Shown piece after piece: positions 60,815 through 64,000 of a stretch of DNA of 64,000 nucleotides. The stretch is from the NCBI RefSeq assembly GCF_002205635.1, contig NZ_NISJ01000013.1, positions 55,136 through 119,135 on the forward strand, given 5' to 3'. Origin of the DNA: Sphingopyxis witflariensis. GTDB taxonomy: Bacteria > Pseudomonadota > Alphaproteobacteria > Sphingomonadales > Sphingomonadaceae. The position numbers and the translations under genes are program-made. The notes beneath the pieces are model-generated. The model was not told the origin of the DNA. It saw only the letters and a program-made list of their open reading frames with translations, and did not search any database. The stretch's first letter is position 1, and each line of letters begins with the position of its first letter.

Positions 60815-62032
60815 GTGCCTCTTAGCGATGTTCAAATCCGGTCCCTCAAACCGCGGGATCGCGTCTACAAAATTTCCGACGCCAATAGCCTCTATCTGGA
60901 GGTGCACCCGACCGGTGCGCGGTTGTGGCGCTTCAAATATAGCTGGCATGGAAAGCAGAAGCGCATCGCGCTCGGCGCCTATCCCAATGTCGGCCTCGCC
61001 GAAGCAAGGCGCAAGCGCGACGAAACGAGGTTGCTGATCCATGAGGGCGTCGATCCGCTCGCGGATCGGAAACGGCAAAAGCTCGTCGGCAAGTTTAAAG
61101 CCTCGAACCGCTTCGGCGATCTTGCCGGGGAATATATCGAGATGGTCACCAAGGAGGGACGGAGCGAAGCGACGATCGAGAAGATGAAATGGCTTCTCGA
61201 AAAGCTGCGACCGATCGCGGATACGCCGGTCGCGGACCTGCAAGCTGTCGACATCTTCGCGGTGCTCAAGAAGATCGAGGCGCAGGGCCGCTTCGAGACG
61301 GCGCGCCGCTGCCGTTCCTTCGCGAGCCGGGTGTTTCGATACGCGGCGGCATCAGGGCGAGCAGACTCCGACCCGACGACGCTTCTGCGCGGCGCGTTGA
61401 TCACACCGAAGGCCAAGCATCATGCGGCGCTACTCGAACCCGAAGAGGTTGGCGGCTTCCTTCGCGCGCTTGATGGCTATTCCGGTTATCCGATCACCGT
61501 GCTCGCCTGCAAAATCTTGCCGCACGTGATGGCGCGGCCCGGCGAGTTGCGGCTCGCGCGCTGGGCCGAGTTCGATCTTGAGAAGGCTGTCTGGACCGTC
61601 CCGCCGGAACGGATGAAGATGCGCAGGCCGCATTACGTTCCGCTGTCGTGGCAGGTGATCGCTCTGCTTGCGGAGCTTCGCCCCTATGTGGGGGGCGAGG
61701 ATTATGTCTTTCCGGCCTTCCATACATGGAAGCGGCCGCTCAGCGAGAATACGATGAACGCTGCCTATCGTCGTATGGGCTATGGACCAAGGGAATTGAC
61801 CGCTCACGGTTTCCGGGCGACCGCGTCGTCGTTGCTCAATCAGTGCGGAAAATGGAACCCCGACGCTATCGAGCGGTCGCTCGCGCACGCCGACGGCAAC
61901 CAGATCCGCCGCATCTATAACCGGACGCCCTATTGGGATGAGCGGGTCCGGATGCATCAATGGTGGAGCGATTATCTCGACGCGCTTCGCAGTGGTGATG
62001 ACGCAGCCATCGAAGCGATTCTGGTAACCTAG
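60815..62032 (+). CDS. Tyrosine-type integrase, P4/DUF4102 family
   Basis: A 405-residue site-specific recombinase. The N-terminal DUF4102 arm-binding domain is LSDVQIRSLKPRDRVYKISDAN...LYLEVHPTGARLWRFKY. The catalytic domain has Arg in RPGELRLARWAEF, His-Arg in HGFRATASSLLNQ, His in SLAHADGNQ and the nucleophile Tyr in RIYNRTPYW. The start is GTG at 60815 with AAAGGAG ideally placed. It sits just downstream of tRNA-Leu and reads into the island, so it marks the left end of a second integrated element. Confidence 0.93.
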   Translation: MPLSDVQIRSLKPRDRVYKISDANSLYLEVHPTGARLWRFKYSWHGKQKRIALGAYPNVGLAEARRKRDETRLLIHEGVDPLADRKRQKLVGKFKASNRFGDLAGEYIEMVTKEGRSEATIEKMKWLLEKLRPIADTPVADLQAVDIFAVLKKIEAQGRFETARRCRSFASRVFRYAAASGRADSDPTTLLRGALITPKAKHHAALLEPEEVGGFLRALDGYSGYPITVLACKILPHVMARPGELRLARWAEFDLEKAVWTVPPERMKMRRPHYVPLSWQVIALLAELRPYVGGEDYVFPAFHTWKRPLSENTMNAAYRRMGYGPRELTAHGFRATASSLLNQCGKWNPDAIERSLAHADGNQIRRIYNRTPYWDERVRMHQWWSDYLDALRSGDDAAIEAILVT

Positions 62033-62059
62033 ACCGCAGCAAACTGAGCGCGGCCTCAG

Positions 62060-63106
62060 ATGAGCGCGCACTGGCGGCGGCAGGCACCGCCAGAGTTCGC
62101 GCGTTGGCACGGTTGGCCGCGCTGCGCTCTTGTCTCGCTTCTTGGCGCGGCGGCGGCTGGCCCACATGCCCATGCTGGCAAGCGCAAGGGCGGGCGTATC
62201 TATGTCGAGGTTCGCGACAGCGGCGAGGTGACCTTCCATGAAGGGTTCGTCACCGCCAAGGAAGCCGCGCGGATTTCGCGGGGCGGCGGCGAGGGCGATG
62301 CCGTCATTGAGAAACCATCGCGTCCCGAAGTGTCGGGTCCGCTCAATGTCTATATCGATCTTCACCGCCACGCGGCGGTGCGGGCCGACCTTGCCAGTCA
62401 CGGCGGCGTCGCGTTGCGGGCGATGCTCGCGCATGTGATCGCGGGCGCTGATCTCTGGCGCGTCGATGTCGAGGCGCAGCGCGCACCAAAGGAAGATATT
62501 GCCGAGAGCGTGGAAACCTCGTCCGCAGAGGCCGCGTTCGACCTCAAGCGCCGCGCGGTGCTTGCCGTGCTCGGTTTTGACGAAGAAGCGCCGACTGTTA
62601 CCGGAAAGGGCTTTCACCGCCCCCCTTTTGCTCCCTTGTTCGCGCGGCTTCTCGAATTGCCCGATCCGGTGGTGATGGAGATTGTTGCGATCGTCATGGG
62701 CGAAACCTTGAAGGCAGGAAGCGAAGCGGTGGAAATGATCGGCTTCCATCTTGGCACCGACATGCCACGTCACTGGACGGCGGACGCGGCCTTCTTCGAC
62801 CAGCTGCGCGACCGCGAAGTCCTTCTCGCCATCGTCAGCGAGGTTGCGGGTGCAGACGCCGCAGCGGGCAACAAGGATGCGAAGGGGAAGGCACTCAAGG
62901 CGATCATCTCCGATTGCCTTGCGGGCGAGAATGGCCGGGCGAAGACCCAGCCTTGGGTGCCGCTATGGATGGCGTTCCCGCCGTCGGCCTATACCGCACG
63001 GGGCGGCGTTGGCAGTGTCACGGCAGATGCGCGCGTGGGTGCGGAACTTGCCGCGAGCATCGATGCTGAAGGGCAGGGCAGGGAGGAGCCTCCTCTCGCG
63101 GCCTGA
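62060..63106 (+). pseudogene. 5'-truncated ParB-like gene (C-terminal half only)
   Basis: From about 62178 the frame encodes KRKGGRIYVEVRDSGEVTFHEG and continues in register with residues about 281-582 of the ParB at 27-28.7 kb (YIDLHRHAA; LKRRAVLAVLGFDEEAPTV; PPSAYTARGGVG). The ParB/CTPase and HTH domains are missing. The 118 nt from the ATG at 62060 to the homology start encode an unrelated Arg/Trp/Ala-rich leader, so any 348-residue product is a fusion of chance sequence and the C-terminal half. Truncation probably came with insertion of the integrase segment. Confidence 0.8.
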
Positions 63107-63876
63107 CCATTGGGGCGGGCGGCTAAGTGTCGCCCGCCCATTGTCTTTCTGACCGGCATTTTTGCCGCGCCGTCCCTGCGGGCCGGCGCGGCGTTTTCGT
63201 TTTGGCGCGCCGCTGCCGCAAGCGGCAACGGCGCGCGAAGGGGAAAGGTAAAAAGGCGGCGCGAAAACTCGCGCCGCCCTCAACGATGCCTGCATTGCAG
63301 AATATCGCCCCCACCACCGAACGGTCCCCTGGGTCGCAATCAGGGAGCGTCCGGTGAAAGATCATGTTGCGGTGCGTATGGCCCCTGCCGGTCGGGCCGA
63401 ATTGTATGAACGCGCCAAATCGACGGGAGCGAAGGGCAGCTAATCGCATTTCTCGAAATGACGGCGACGCGAGCGGTTCTTGCTGCTCCGTCGCTAGACG
63501 GACCTTGTCGAAGTGCCGGCGAGACGAACCGCTGGCGGCAATTGACCCATGGCGCAATGGATCGAGCGTCCCACTTCCGCCATTTTTCGCCCTCGTTGCC
63601 TCTGATCCGATCCTGCTGTTCCCGCTCTCCATGGAGCCGAAGACCATCCCCGGCGACGGGCGATATGACCTGGATCGGCGCGGCGCCCGCGTAACCATCG
63701 GCGGCGCGATTATGTCCCCGCCTGCTGCGCAGGCTCCTCGCGGCCGCTTCGCTGCAAATAATCGCGCCGCCTCAAGTCCTCCGCTGCGCTGCGGCCCTTC
63801 GGGTGCGCGGGGCGCCTCAGGCGCCGGTCCCTGGTCCGCCCATGCCGCGGGGATGGTCCTTGAGGCGAATATCAGG
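63107..63876. other. Region after the truncated ParB, no recognised gene
   Basis: About 770 bp. It starts with two strong hairpins (63164-63237). Frames on both strands are short, Arg/Pro-rich and not family-like. A short plus-strand tail KDHVAVRMAPAGRAELYERA ending at a TAA near 63442 could be the end of a decayed gene. Otherwise nothing is supported. Confidence 0.5.
63164..63237. terminator. Terminator-like double hairpin after the truncated ParB
   Basis: GCCGCGCCG (63164-63172) with CGGCGCGGC (63184-63192), then TTTTCGTTTT. This is followed at once by a second stem, GCGCGCCG...TGCCGC-AA-GCGGCA...CGGCGCGC (about 63204-63237). The intact parB at 28.7 kb is also followed by a double hairpin of different sequence. 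Confidence 0.65.
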
Positions 63877-64000
63877 TAGAGTAGGCGCGAAGCGCCGTGC
63901 CACCTCGCGGTGGCCGGTTTCTTCGCGCCTCTCGCCGAACCGGACGTGCGAGTTTCCCTGCATCCGGCTCTCCATGCACGGCCGAGGCCGTGGGTGGCCC
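63877..64000 (-). mobile_element. Group II intron, 3' end (domains V and VI), continues past the window
   Basis: On the minus strand, 63970-63937 reads as a 34-nt hairpin starting GAGCCGGATG and ending CGTCCGGTTC with a GAAA-type tip. This is the length, ends and catalytic AGC of group II intron domain V. Downstream lies a second, longer hairpin (63930-63883; outer stem AGGCGCGAAG/CTTCGCGCCT, inner stem capped by GCGA) fitting domain VI. After it CTACTCTAC reaches the probable 3' splice site near 63877. The reverse-transcriptase ORF would lie beyond 64000. Confidence 0.75.

Noticed and set aside
63123..63698. 191-codon minus-strand frame
   Set aside because: Arg/Ser-rich, crosses two hairpins, no family resemblance.

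Overview
The window looks like chromosomal DNA of a sphingomonad (Sphingomonadaceae, most like Sphingopyxis). The evidence is the high GC content, the typical gene set (F1-ATPase zeta inhibitor, monothiol glutaredoxin plus BolA, DUF2853, TonB-dependent receptor, NDUFA9-like dehydrogenase), several sphingomonad-style dispersed palindromic repeats, and Ti-plasmid-type tra genes on an integrated element. The genus is an inference; nothing here proves it.

Layout. 1-3.5 kb (minus): a TPR/CHAT caspase-like secreted protein followed by a CHASE2 sensor that runs off the left edge. 3.7-24.2 kb (mostly plus) is core-like: zeta inhibitor, BolA and Grx4; a BlaI repressor with M56 peptidase behind a recognisable operator; an MBL-fold hydrolase; DUF4230; nadA; a DUF2853-TM-OmpA fusion; a ~1 kb unexplained non-coding stretch; two tandem GlsB/YeaQ genes; an RND pump whose permease carries an unusual extra membrane segment; DUF445; a YeeZ-like epimerase; pepN.

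24.2-47.0 kb is accessory. It starts with a large serine recombinase, a 57-residue ORF and AlpA, then a plasmid-type ParB, an MNT-HEPN nucleotidyltransferase, MerR-TipAS and Excalibur genes. Next comes an overlapping operon of a degenerate nucleotidyltransferase and two tandem ECF sigma factors, then traD, traC, a Ti/RSF1010-like oriT, the traA relaxase-helicase and DUF6118. No type IV secretion or coupling-protein genes are present, so the element looks mobilisable or decayed. A catabolic cluster follows: ADH, SDR and acyl-CoA synthetase in one operon, converging on MFS, dihydroxyacetophenone-dioxygenase-like cupin, TonB receptor and LuxR. Its likely logic is uptake, oxidation of an alcohol to a hydroxyketone, C-C cleavage to an acid, and CoA activation; this is inferred from family roles.

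47.0-60.6 kb returns to core genes, mostly on the minus strand: lysC, ubiG, a decayed YdeI-like gene, GST, gltB, a DUF2059-like gene, gltD, uppP, an NDUFA9-like gene and tRNA-Leu(CAG). From 60.8 kb a P4-type integrase beside the tRNA opens a second island. It holds a 5'-truncated copy of the ParB gene from the first element and, at the right edge, the 3' end (domains V and VI) of a group II intron on the minus strand.
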